A stretch of 64,000 bases of DNA from Gemmatimonadota bacterium (lineage in GTDB: Bacteria > Latescibacterota > UBA2968): assembly GCA_026705765.1 (NCBI GenBank), contig JAPPAB010000104.1, positions 124,001 through 188,000 on the forward strand, in the 5' to 3' direction. Position 1 is the stretch's first letter. The number at the start of each line of letters is the position of its first letter. Of the stretch, positions 35,290 to 42,924 are shown piece by piece. The position numbers and the translations under genes were made by a program. Under the pieces are notes generated by a model. That model saw nothing but the letters and a program-made list of their open reading frames with translations. It searched no databases and had not been told where the DNA came from.

Positions 35290-36072
35290 ATGAAATTTGT
35301 CGTCGCTGTCGATTGTGAAGGCGTAGCCTGTGGCGTGGGATCACCTGGCGCATCACTGAACTCCTCTCGAAATTTGGAGTTCGCCAAATTACAGGCCACG
35401 CGAGAAGCGGATGCGGCCGTCCGCGGGTTATTTGCAGCCGGTGCAGATCAGGTCATTGTATGGGATAATCACGGCGGGAGCTTGAATCTAAATTACGATC
35501 TCCTGGACGAGCGGTGTGATATCGCGCTCGGCGTGGGATTTGAACACCGGTTTCCCGGCATGGATGAATCATTTGATGGCGTAGCATTTGTCGGTTATCA
35601 CGCCATGGACAATACTATTGACGGCGTGATGTGTCATACCTTCAGTTCCGCAACGTATCAATGGATCAAGATCAACGGACGAGAAGTGGGAGAAATGGCG
35701 ATAGACGCGGCCGTTGCAGGAGAGCGAGGGGTGCCTGTCATTTTTGCCTCGAGTGACGACAAGGGAACCGCGGAAGCCGAGTGTTTTTTCCCCGGCGTTG
35801 TCACAGTCACAACCAAACAAGGGATGGGATGGAATTGCGCGGTGAGCAAACACCCCAAACGGGTAGTAAATGAAATCTATGAAACGATTCAGAACGCCGT
35901 AACCAGGCGAAACGCCATAAAACCCTTTGCATTTTCATCGCCACTCACTATGGAAGTGCGCTATAAACGGCTCGAATCCGCGCAATCGGCCAGCCGCGGA
36001 TTTTCCGGTGCAGAGCGCGTTGATCCCTATACTGTGAGACGAACACTGCAATCCATCCAGGATTATTATTGA
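35290..36072 (+). CDS. M55 family D-aminopeptidase-like metallopeptidase
   Basis: A 260-residue protein of the DppA family, which forms a self-compartmentalised zinc D-aminopeptidase. Expected metal-binding motifs are VAVDCEGVACG (DxEG) at the N-terminus, the DNHGG motif (residues about 60-64), GYHAM and MCHTFSS. The ATG at 35290 has an ideal ribosome site (AAAGGAGG); an upstream in-frame start at 35230 is rejected. It probably releases D-amino acids from short peptides in the cytoplasm. Followed 27 bases later by the M81 gene and then a PLP enzyme, so the three look like one catabolic operon. Confidence 0.9.
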   Translation: MKFVVAVDCEGVACGVGSPGASLNSSRNLEFAKLQATREADAAVRGLFAAGADQVIVWDNHGGSLNLNYDLLDERCDIALGVGFEHRFPGMDESFDGVAFVGYHAMDNTIDGVMCHTFSSATYQWIKINGREVGEMAIDAAVAGERGVPVIFASSDDKGTAEAECFFPGVVTVTTKQGMGWNCAVSKHPKRVVNEIYETIQNAVTRRNAIKPFAFSSPLTMEVRYKRLESAQSASRGFSGAERVDPYTVRRTLQSIQDYY

Positions 36073-36099
36073 GAACATGCAAAAGCACGGGAGAAAAAA

Positions 36100-37566
36100 A
36101 TGAAAATTCTACTCGCAGCCTTCAAACAAGAAACATCCTGCTTTAACCCTGCGCGCACGCCCTACGATATGTTCGACGTACTATTTGGTGATGAACTCCT
36201 CGCACTGCGGGGCAGCAATACCGAAATCGCCGGCGCGCTCGACATCTTTGCCGAACGCGAAGACATTGACCTGGTACCCATCTATTCGGCATCATCTGTA
36301 TCCGGCGGTCCAGTCGCCGACGCAGACCTCAACAGGCTCATGGACGAACTACTCACAGGCATTCGCAACAACGCACCCGCAGACGGGATGCTCATGGTCT
36401 TTCACGGCGCAATGGCTGGCGAAACCGAAGTCGATCCCGAAGGACATGTCCTCACCGAAATTCGCAACATCCTCGGCAATGTGCCCATTGTCACCACCTT
36501 TGATCTGCACGGCATCATCACCGACCGCCTCATCGCGCAATCCGACATTATGGTTCCCTTTCACACGTATCCACACATCGACATGTACGAAACCGGGCAA
36601 CGGGGAGCGCGCAACCTGCTCGCCCTTCTCGATGGCAATGTCAAACCCACCGTCGCGCATATCCGATTGCCCATGCTCGTGCGAGGCGACGAACTCATCA
36701 CCAAAACCGGGCGATTTGGTCAGGCCATCCGCTGGTGTCAGGAAATAGAAAACTCCGAAGGGGGTCTGGGTAGCGGGGTCTATATCGGCAATCCCTTCAC
36801 CGATGTACCCGACCTGCGCTCCAACGTCATTGTCTTTACCGACAAAAATCCCGAACGCGCACAACGCGAAGCCAAACGCATCGCCCAGTACATGTGGGAT
36901 AATCGCGACCATTTCACCGCACCACTCACGGCAATTCCAGACGCCATTCGCCTGGCTGAAGAAACTCAGGGTCTCACCGTATTTTCCGACGCTGCCGATG
37001 CCACATCTTCGGGCGCATCTGGCGATAGCAACGCCATTCTCAAGGGCCTGTTTGAACACAATTACCAGGGCCGAGCACTCCTGCCCATTGTCGATCCCCC
37101 CGCCGTTGAAGCGGCCTTTCGCGCAGGTGTGGGCACCACCATAACCATTCCCATTGGCGGTGCCATAGACGAAGCGCGTTTTTCCCCCCTCGAATGCGAA
37201 GTCTATATCCAACTCCTCACCGATGGGGCATATATCACAGGCACGGGCACATCGGGACATGCGGGCAACACGGCTGTTCTCCAGGCCGGGACTTGCAGCA
37301 TCATGGCGACCACGCGCCCGGTGAGCATCATGGATCGCAAAGTCTTTGAAGCGCGCGGCCTCGACCCGCGAGACTTTGATCTGGTCGTGTGCAAATCGCC
37401 CAATGGCTTTCGGGTTCACTTCGAAGAAATAGCCGCCCGAATCGTACCTGTTGACGCGCCCGGCTCCACCAGTGCCAACTTAAAATCCCTGCCCTTTACC
37501 CAATGCCAACGCCCCATATTCCCCCTGGACGATAACGTGCAACCGCCACGAGAAATAGATGGATAG
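36100..37566 (+). CDS. M81 family metallopeptidase (MlrC-like)
   Basis: A 488-residue protein of the family that includes MlrC, the last peptidase of microcystin breakdown. N-terminal LLAAFKQETSCFNP, the FHGAMAGE motif, then the zinc-site motifs TTFDLHGIITDR and HTYPHIDMYETGQR, and a C-terminal domain beginning PLTAIPDAIRLAEE with DAADATSSGASGDSNAILKG. It is full length. In many bacteria M81 genes sit with transporters and amidases and act on small peptides or hydantoin-like compounds; MlrC activity should not be assumed. The last 8 bases overlap the next gene. Confidence 0.92.
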   Translation: MKILLAAFKQETSCFNPARTPYDMFDVLFGDELLALRGSNTEIAGALDIFAEREDIDLVPIYSASSVSGGPVADADLNRLMDELLTGIRNNAPADGMLMVFHGAMAGETEVDPEGHVLTEIRNILGNVPIVTTFDLHGIITDRLIAQSDIMVPFHTYPHIDMYETGQRGARNLLALLDGNVKPTVAHIRLPMLVRGDELITKTGRFGQAIRWCQEIENSEGGLGSGVYIGNPFTDVPDLRSNVIVFTDKNPERAQREAKRIAQYMWDNRDHFTAPLTAIPDAIRLAEETQGLTVFSDAADATSSGASGDSNAILKGLFEHNYQGRALLPIVDPPAVEAAFRAGVGTTITIPIGGAIDEARFSPLECEVYIQLLTDGAYITGTGTSGHAGNTAVLQAGTCSIMATTRPVSIMDRKVFEARGLDPRDFDLVVCKSPNGFRVHFEEIAARIVPVDAPGSTSANLKSLPFTQCQRPIFPLDDNVQPPREIDG

Positions 37567-38638
37567 TATGACACACTTGCTATGCCAAATCTGTGGAAAA
37601 ACCTGTAGCGCCAACACCTTGCAGTGGCGCTGCACCTGTGGTGGTCTCTTTGATCTCCACTTTGAGGCCGAGCTTTTCGTTGACGCACTTCCCCACCGCC
37701 CGCCGACTCTATGGCGCTACCGCGAAGCCATTCCCATCGCAGACGACACCCATATCGTCACCCTCGATGAAGGGTTCACACCACTGACACCCGTAACCAT
37801 CGCTGGCAAATCCCTCCTCGTCAAACAGGACCACCTGTTTCCATCCGGCTCGTACAAAGACCGAGGCGCAACCGTTTTAATCAGCCATGCAAAAGCACTG
37901 GGCGTTCACCACATGGTCGAAGATTCGTCGGGCAATGCGGGCGCGGCGGTTGCAGCTTACGCAGCGCGTGCGGGAATTGCCTGCGACATTTACGTCCCCG
38001 ACAGCACATCAGTGGCAAAACTCGCGCAAATCCAGAGCTATGGCGCAAACCTGTACAAAATCCCGGGATCGCGGGAAGACACTGCGCATGCGGTTCAAGA
38101 CGCAGCGCAAAAACACTTTTATGCAAGCCATGTCTGGAGTCCCTTCTTCTTTCACGGCACCAAAACTTATGCCTATGAAATCTGGGAACAACGCAATTTC
38201 AATGCGCCAGACACACTCATCATACCAACGGGAAATGGAACGCTACTGATTGGTGCCTACATCGGATTTACGGACCTTCTCAAACAAAATTTGATCACCC
38301 ACATGCCCAAACTCATCGCCGTTCAATCCGCCCATTGCGCCCCTCTCGCGCCCACCTGGACGGGCAACCCCTCTGCGACCATCGCCGAAGGCATCGCCAT
38401 TGCAGAACCCGCCCGCGCAACGCAGATCGTCCAGTGCATTGATAAAACAGGGGGTGCCATCCTCACCGTTGACGACGACGAAACGCGCAACGCCCAAAAA
38501 CTAATGGCCGAAATGGGCTTTTACATCGAACCCACTTCGGCCACAGCCATTGCAGCATTTGTGAAATACCCATCTCAAAAAGACGAAATCGTCGTCGCTC
38601 CCCTCACGGGCCACGGTCTAAAGTCTTTGGGAAAGTAG
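37559..38638 (+). CDS. Threonine-synthase-like PLP enzyme with N-terminal zinc ribbon
   Basis: A 359-residue fold-type II PLP enzyme. The N-terminus has a four-Cys ribbon (CQIC ... CTC), followed by a catalytic domain: the PLP Lys in SGSYKDRGA (about residue 101), VEDSSGNAGAAVAAYAA for phosphate binding, PTGNGTLLIGAYIGF for the cofactor tail. This arrangement is usual for threonine synthase and its paralogues; diaminopropionate lyase and threonine dehydratase are alternatives. Start at 37559 overlaps the M81 gene; an ATG at 37568 is equally possible. Being last in an operon with a D-aminopeptidase and M81, it may act on an amino acid they release rather than in threonine synthesis. Confidence 0.85.
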   Translation: MDSMTHLLCQICGKTCSANTLQWRCTCGGLFDLHFEAELFVDALPHRPPTLWRYREAIPIADDTHIVTLDEGFTPLTPVTIAGKSLLVKQDHLFPSGSYKDRGATVLISHAKALGVHHMVEDSSGNAGAAVAAYAARAGIACDIYVPDSTSVAKLAQIQSYGANLYKIPGSREDTAHAVQDAAQKHFYASHVWSPFFFHGTKTYAYEIWEQRNFNAPDTLIIPTGNGTLLIGAYIGFTDLLKQNLITHMPKLIAVQSAHCAPLAPTWTGNPSATIAEGIAIAEPARATQIVQCIDKTGGAILTVDDDETRNAQKLMAEMGFYIEPTSATAIAAFVKYPSQKDEIVVAPLTGHGLKSLGK

Positions 38639-38654
38639 AGGCTAAAGATCGGTC

Positions 38655-40604
38655 TCATGGATAGCAGCTAACAAAAATGAGGAAATCGGCAAAATTAATG
38701 GTGCCATCGTTATTCAAGTCCATGCGACCGTCAAAGCCTTCGTCTGAGAAACTTTTCCCATAAACCGCACCAAATAACAAAAAGTCGTCAAAATTCACTG
38801 CCCCATCGCCATTAAAATCGCACGGGACAAGAGGCGTATTATTCTTAGTGTTGTTCACCAATATCACATTATCCAGTATCTCGATGCCATTGCCCTCCAG
38901 ACCGACCACAGAATGTTGAATTTTACAATTTTTCAAGGTCACGGTGCCGTAATTACGGATGCCATACCAATCGCCGGCTTTCGGTCGAGAATGCTCAGTT
39001 ATTTGACCTTCAAATGCGATTTGCTGCCCGCCTGACGCATCGGCATTTATCGTTCCGTAGTTCACAATATCGACTCGCACTGAATCTGCAATGTCGTGAA
39101 TATCTATATTGGGATACGCACGGACCAGCGTTCCCGCCTCAATCGTCAAGGTCGCGCCAGGATATACCACAATATCACCCATGAGGTCAATGGTATCTCG
39201 CCAGGTAACCGCTTGAAGAATGGGGTAGTGGTGAAACTCGGTATGAGGAATCTTTGTACTGTCATAACTGCCGGTTTCAAATTTATTCCAGTTGCTTTTG
39301 TGAAACGGTCCCACAGGAGATTTATTTTGGACAATCGCAGTTATCGGTAGCCAATCCAAAGGCGAATCCACTTCGAGTTCGCCCCATCTTACTTCGGCCC
39401 CCAACCAACTCATGTCTGCTGACAACCCCATATTATGGGCGTTATCTCGATCGGGCGTGGGCAAAAGCACCAAATCATAATATTGTGCGAGATCGGGATT
39501 TGTGTTCTCATCAACCACAGTACTCAAGACAATCCCACGGTTTGTCAGATGTTCCGTAAGATCAATAAACAATACTCTTCGGGGATAATCACCACCGGTT
39601 GGAAAACTGCCATGGGACCCCGCCCCTATATAAACGACGGGGTGGCTACCACCTTCTGCGGGTGCGAATTCTTTCTGAGGATTGAATTTTCTGCCGCCCT
39701 TTTTTATATAACTTAACCTGTCACCGTGAAACGAGTAATTCACGCCAAAAAGCTCCGCCCTATCGGTATCGCGGTCTGTTATAATGACATCAATGAACGG
39801 CCAATCCCCTTCGTGGTTGTTTTTCCAATCATTAAAAGGATAAAAGTAATAATACCGTATTGTAAATTTGTCCCGATATGCGGGAACGCTGCTCTCAATC
39901 TGAAAAATATGCGCGTATGCTGTATTCTTAAAATGCTTTCCAGAGCGAGGGTGAGTGGTATTTTCATAATAATGATACCAGTTTTCCGTGTCAGAGCCTT
40001 TTTCCTTATTGCCGGGATAGTCAAAATGTGGATCAAAAAAAAGAGCCGAATCTACCTGTGCTATTTGTGCTATATCTATAGAACTTATCTTTGCAGAACC
40101 TTCCTGTACAGGATCTATTTGGATTGCCACCTGTACAGGACCTGCCTGGACAGAACGGGCTTCTAACACTTTTAAGACATCTAACAATATCGTATCCCGA
40201 TAAATGAACGCTTTGGGTAAAAAAGCAAATTCATTTTTTGAAAAATCGACTTTGGGAAGCGAATTGAATTTGGGAAACGCTTTTATTACATCTGAATATT
40301 TGTAATTTCCGATACGCGCTTGCACGTATTTCCCTTCCGTTGTTCGGCCATAGACTTTCACTGAAAACCAAAGGCTATAAGCGGATTTCGCGCCCATGAT
40401 GTCCACGGGTTCGGGAAATATAACTCTGCGACCTGGGTTCTCTGGTTCTTCTGCCAAAATCAAAATGGGAGAAAATTTCTCGGCGAGCAGTTCGTCTTGC
40501 GTTTTGCTATGGGCAAGGCTCGAAAATACAAAGATCAATATCGTCGCTATCCCTATCCCGTAAGCCCCACCACGGAACGAGTTTTGTACAAATTGTAAAT
40601 CCAT
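38655..40604 (-). CDS. Secreted Vps62-like protein with dockerin-like C-terminus, paralogue 1
   Basis: A 649-residue exported protein. Signal peptide to about residue 33, then ELLAEKFSPILIL, a region matching the Vps62/DUF946 family: YYYFYPFNDWKNNHEGDW (NNHEGDW at 262-268) and HPVVYIGAGSHGSFPTGGD. A short beta-helix-like part follows (GDIVVYPGATLTIEAGTLV), then two EF-hand-like dockerin repeats at the end: DFNGDGAVNFDDFLLF and MDLNNDGTINFADFLIF. The function of secreted bacterial Vps62-like domains is unknown to me. No cohesin gene is nearby. A paralogue lies at 48.4 kb. It is AT-richer than its neighbours and follows the terminator of the GIY-YIG gene. Confidence 0.82.
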   Translation of the reverse strand: MDLQFVQNSFRGGAYGIGIATILIFVFSSLAHSKTQDELLAEKFSPILILAEEPENPGRRVIFPEPVDIMGAKSAYSLWFSVKVYGRTTEGKYVQARIGNYKYSDVIKAFPKFNSLPKVDFSKNEFAFLPKAFIYRDTILLDVLKVLEARSVQAGPVQVAIQIDPVQEGSAKISSIDIAQIAQVDSALFFDPHFDYPGNKEKGSDTENWYHYYENTTHPRSGKHFKNTAYAHIFQIESSVPAYRDKFTIRYYYFYPFNDWKNNHEGDWPFIDVIITDRDTDRAELFGVNYSFHGDRLSYIKKGGRKFNPQKEFAPAEGGSHPVVYIGAGSHGSFPTGGDYPRRVLFIDLTEHLTNRGIVLSTVVDENTNPDLAQYYDLVLLPTPDRDNAHNMGLSADMSWLGAEVRWGELEVDSPLDWLPITAIVQNKSPVGPFHKSNWNKFETGSYDSTKIPHTEFHHYPILQAVTWRDTIDLMGDIVVYPGATLTIEAGTLVRAYPNIDIHDIADSVRVDIVNYGTINADASGGQQIAFEGQITEHSRPKAGDWYGIRNYGTVTLKNCKIQHSVVGLEGNGIEILDNVILVNNTKNNTPLVPCDFNGDGAVNFDDFLLFGAVYGKSFSDEGFDGRMDLNNDGTINFADFLIFVSCYP

Positions 40605-40640
40605 AATTCCATCTAATCTGTTTTACGTCTTTCATCTGCG

Positions 40641-40669
40641 AAAAACGCTCAAATTACTCGCGTTTTTTT
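40641..40669 (-). terminator. Intrinsic terminator after the GIY-YIG gene
   Basis: An 8-bp stem (AAAAACGC 40641-40648 with GCGTTTTT 40660-40667) and an 11-base loop. The T-run is largely part of the stem, and it is symmetrical enough to act in either direction. It separates the GIY-YIG gene from the Vps62-like gene. Confidence 0.6.
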
Positions 40670-40692
40670 CTGCGCTATCTGCGGATAAGCCC

Positions 40693-42084
40693 CTACACCC
40701 GCCAGGAAATTTTCTCCCAATCCTCATCCTCGCATTGTTGCACGTATTCCCGCACAATCCGCAACGCATCATCGGGGCTGCCCGAGCGATCCATATCCAC
40801 CCAATTTATCGCATCGCGCTTTGCGGTCATCCAGCTTTTCAAAATTTCAAAAGCGTCACCCGTTTCAAGGCCCTGTTCCGACTCTGGGATAAAATAGAGT
40901 TCGTATAGCGCACGCTCTGCCGCCTCCCAATCCCACAGATCTTTGCGCGCACGCACCTGGACAAAAGACGTACTATCCACAACACAAAACAACTCAACGC
41001 ATTCCTGCTCAGCCGATGGCAGAATCAGCACTATATTTTTCAAATTGCCCAATTCCGCATCGCGCTTGTGTACATCGAACTGCGTATTAAACTCCGGCTG
41101 GCACAGCGCGATCAGTTTCGCCTCGAGCAGGAGCGCCTCAAGCTCAGATCCCACCGTCTCGACTTCCATAGACCATATCCGATCCAAAATACGCTGTGTC
41201 TTTTCTGGTCGCTCTGATCTTCTGGCAAAATAACTGCCCACGCGCCTACGCAAATTCACCGCCTTGCCCACATAAATCACGCCACCCTCGCGATCCCTCA
41301 TAATATAAACCCCGGGCAACTCGGGCAACGCGCTCAAAAATGCCTCGTCAAAAGCATACGCATCAAAATGTATGGGAATGGGATCCGGGTACAGTGCGGC
41401 AGTCACTGCCTCAATAGTATTAAGACCCTCCTCTTCACACCTTTCCAAAAGATGCAACAAAATATCGGCCTGCAGACTCGCCTCCCCTTCAGCCCCGCGA
41501 TCTGACACAAAGGACAGTCCCATAGCAGAAGCCAGATCCTCGACAGAATGCAAACGGACATCGGGAAAGAAATGCCGCCCCAAACGAAACAGGCAAATCC
41601 CGGAATCCACGACATCTTTGCCCATCATCAGGAGACACAACCTATTCAAATCTCTCCGCATCCTGGACCACTGAAATCCTGCGGGAATCGCATCTTTCAC
41701 TCCTTCGGCATAAGAATCCAAAATTCTCTCCCGATCACCCATGCGAACCTGAACCGGGGGAAACAGCGTCTCGCGCGCGCCCATCTGCACCTTGCGCCCC
41801 GCAAGTGCATAAACTTCCGCATCCGCAGACGGGATCAGCCCAAAACAAAAAAAAGAAACCTCCCGCAGGGTCTTACCCTGTCCCGGAGGTCTTAAATACC
41901 ACAGTCCACTGCGATCACATACAAACCGGGGATCATCATCAATAGCCGCGCGCACCACTTGATCGGCTATGGGCCCGCGTGCGCCGTGTAATCCCAGTGC
42001 CTCAGAAGCCAGTACCTCTGCCTGTACACCCGTATCGCGCTGTTCCAAAAAAGCGTAGATGCGATCCTTAACAGTCTGGTTCAC
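40693..42084 (-). CDS. GIY-YIG nuclease fused to a degenerate exonuclease (DnaQ-like) domain
   Basis: A 463-residue protein in three parts. Residues 1-68 look like a small helical (winged-helix-like) module ending DPRFVCDRSGLWYLR. Residues 72-235 align with the DnaQ-type exonuclease of known DnaQ/GIY-YIG fusions: the CLFRLGRHFFPDVRLHS stretch is intact, but the first catalytic DxE is GLI (G82, I84) and the last motif is also altered, so exonuclease activity is probably lost. Residues 250-330 are a GIY-YIG domain (PGVYIMRDREGG, IYVGKAVNLRRRVGSYF). The C-terminal 130 residues are unassigned. GTG start; its ribosome site (AGGA) overlaps the prmA stop. Confidence 0.82.
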   Translation of the reverse strand: MNQTVKDRIYAFLEQRDTGVQAEVLASEALGLHGARGPIADQVVRAAIDDDPRFVCDRSGLWYLRPPGQGKTLREVSFFCFGLIPSADAEVYALAGRKVQMGARETLFPPVQVRMGDRERILDSYAEGVKDAIPAGFQWSRMRRDLNRLCLLMMGKDVVDSGICLFRLGRHFFPDVRLHSVEDLASAMGLSFVSDRGAEGEASLQADILLHLLERCEEEGLNTIEAVTAALYPDPIPIHFDAYAFDEAFLSALPELPGVYIMRDREGGVIYVGKAVNLRRRVGSYFARRSERPEKTQRILDRIWSMEVETVGSELEALLLEAKLIALCQPEFNTQFDVHKRDAELGNLKNIVLILPSAEQECVELFCVVDSTSFVQVRARKDLWDWEAAERALYELYFIPESEQGLETGDAFEILKSWMTAKRDAINWVDMDRSGSPDDALRIVREYVQQCEDEDWEKISWRV

Positions 42085-42092
42085 AGTTTATC

Positions 42093-42920
42093 CTATCGGG
42101 ATTTGTGCACAATCGCACACAGCCATTCGCCATCGTCGAGCATCTCATCAAGCATCAGGTCGGCCTGGTCCAGGGCTGTGCAAAGCGCCTCGCGCTCGCG
42201 ATCCAAAATCCCTCCCAAAATCGCGCACCCTTCGGGATGCAATCGCTTTGCCAATTCTGGAACCATAGGCAATAAAATACTGCTGATAATATTTGCAACC
42301 ACCACATCAAAAAGACCCGATATCCTATCGACAGAACACTGCATCAAAACCACCTGTGCATCCACACCATTCAAAACACAGTTGGCCCGGGCATTCTCAA
42401 TCGCAGCCGCCTCAATATCCACCGCCATGACCTCTGCCGCGCCCAACTTCACAGCCGCAATACTCAAAATTCCCGATCCCGTTCCAACATCCAGCACCCG
42501 ATTTCCTGATGTTATCTTTCTCTCTAAACCCAAAAGTGCCAGACGCGTTGTCTCATGATGCCCGGTGCCAAATGCCATTTGCGGATCAATCGCGATTGTA
42601 AAACCGCCCGGAGGATCGGGCACCCTGTCCCAAGGTGGACAAATTGCCATGCGAGGCATTGGATAAACGGGCTGAAAAAAAGAACGCCACGCCAGTGTCC
42701 AATCCGTATCGGGTACGGGTTCAAAGCGGCATTCATAGGGCATGAGAGCCTGTTCTATATCCGCTTTATTTTCCACTGCCCCAAAATAAGCTATCAGCCG
42801 AACCCCGTCGCTCATATCCTCTTCCACCACACCACAACACCCCAGCTCAAACAACTCGGCAGACACAATTTCAACCTTTGCCCGCGACAGCACAACAGAT
42901 ACTTGAAAATAGGTATTCAC
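42093..42920 (-). CDS. prmA: Ribosomal protein L11 methyltransferase PrmA
   Basis: A 275-residue methyltransferase that trimethylates ribosomal protein L11. Family landmarks: DWTLAWRSFFQPV, the PrmA signature DPQMAFGTGHHETTRL, motif I LDVGTGSGILSIAAVKLGA, AVDIEAAAIENA, and the NPPY-type loop as VVANIISSILL. I chose the GTG at 42920, which lies 4 bases after the stop of the upstream membrane-protein gene; a longer frame (42977) would start inside that gene. Its stop overlaps the ribosome site of the GIY-YIG gene, so the three minus-strand genes at 40.7-44.9 kb form an operon. Confidence 0.93.
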   Translation of the reverse strand: MNTYFQVSVVLSRAKVEIVSAELFELGCCGVVEEDMSDGVRLIAYFGAVENKADIEQALMPYECRFEPVPDTDWTLAWRSFFQPVYPMPRMAICPPWDRVPDPPGGFTIAIDPQMAFGTGHHETTRLALLGLERKITSGNRVLDVGTGSGILSIAAVKLGAAEVMAVDIEAAAIENARANCVLNGVDAQVVLMQCSVDRISGLFDVVVANIISSILLPMVPELAKRLHPEGCAILGGILDREREALCTALDQADLMLDEMLDDGEWLCAIVHKSR

Positions 42921-42924
42921 TTTC

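Noticed and set aside
36349-37419. A 356-residue open frame on the minus strand
   Set aside because: It lies fully inside the well-supported M81 gene on the other strand, has no family features, and has no ribosome site. It results from high GC codon third positions.
40103-40139. Palindrome CCTGTACAGG twice here and once at 52033
   Set aside because: All three lie inside coding sequence and encode part of a Pro-Val-Gln stretch; coincidence of codon choice is enough.
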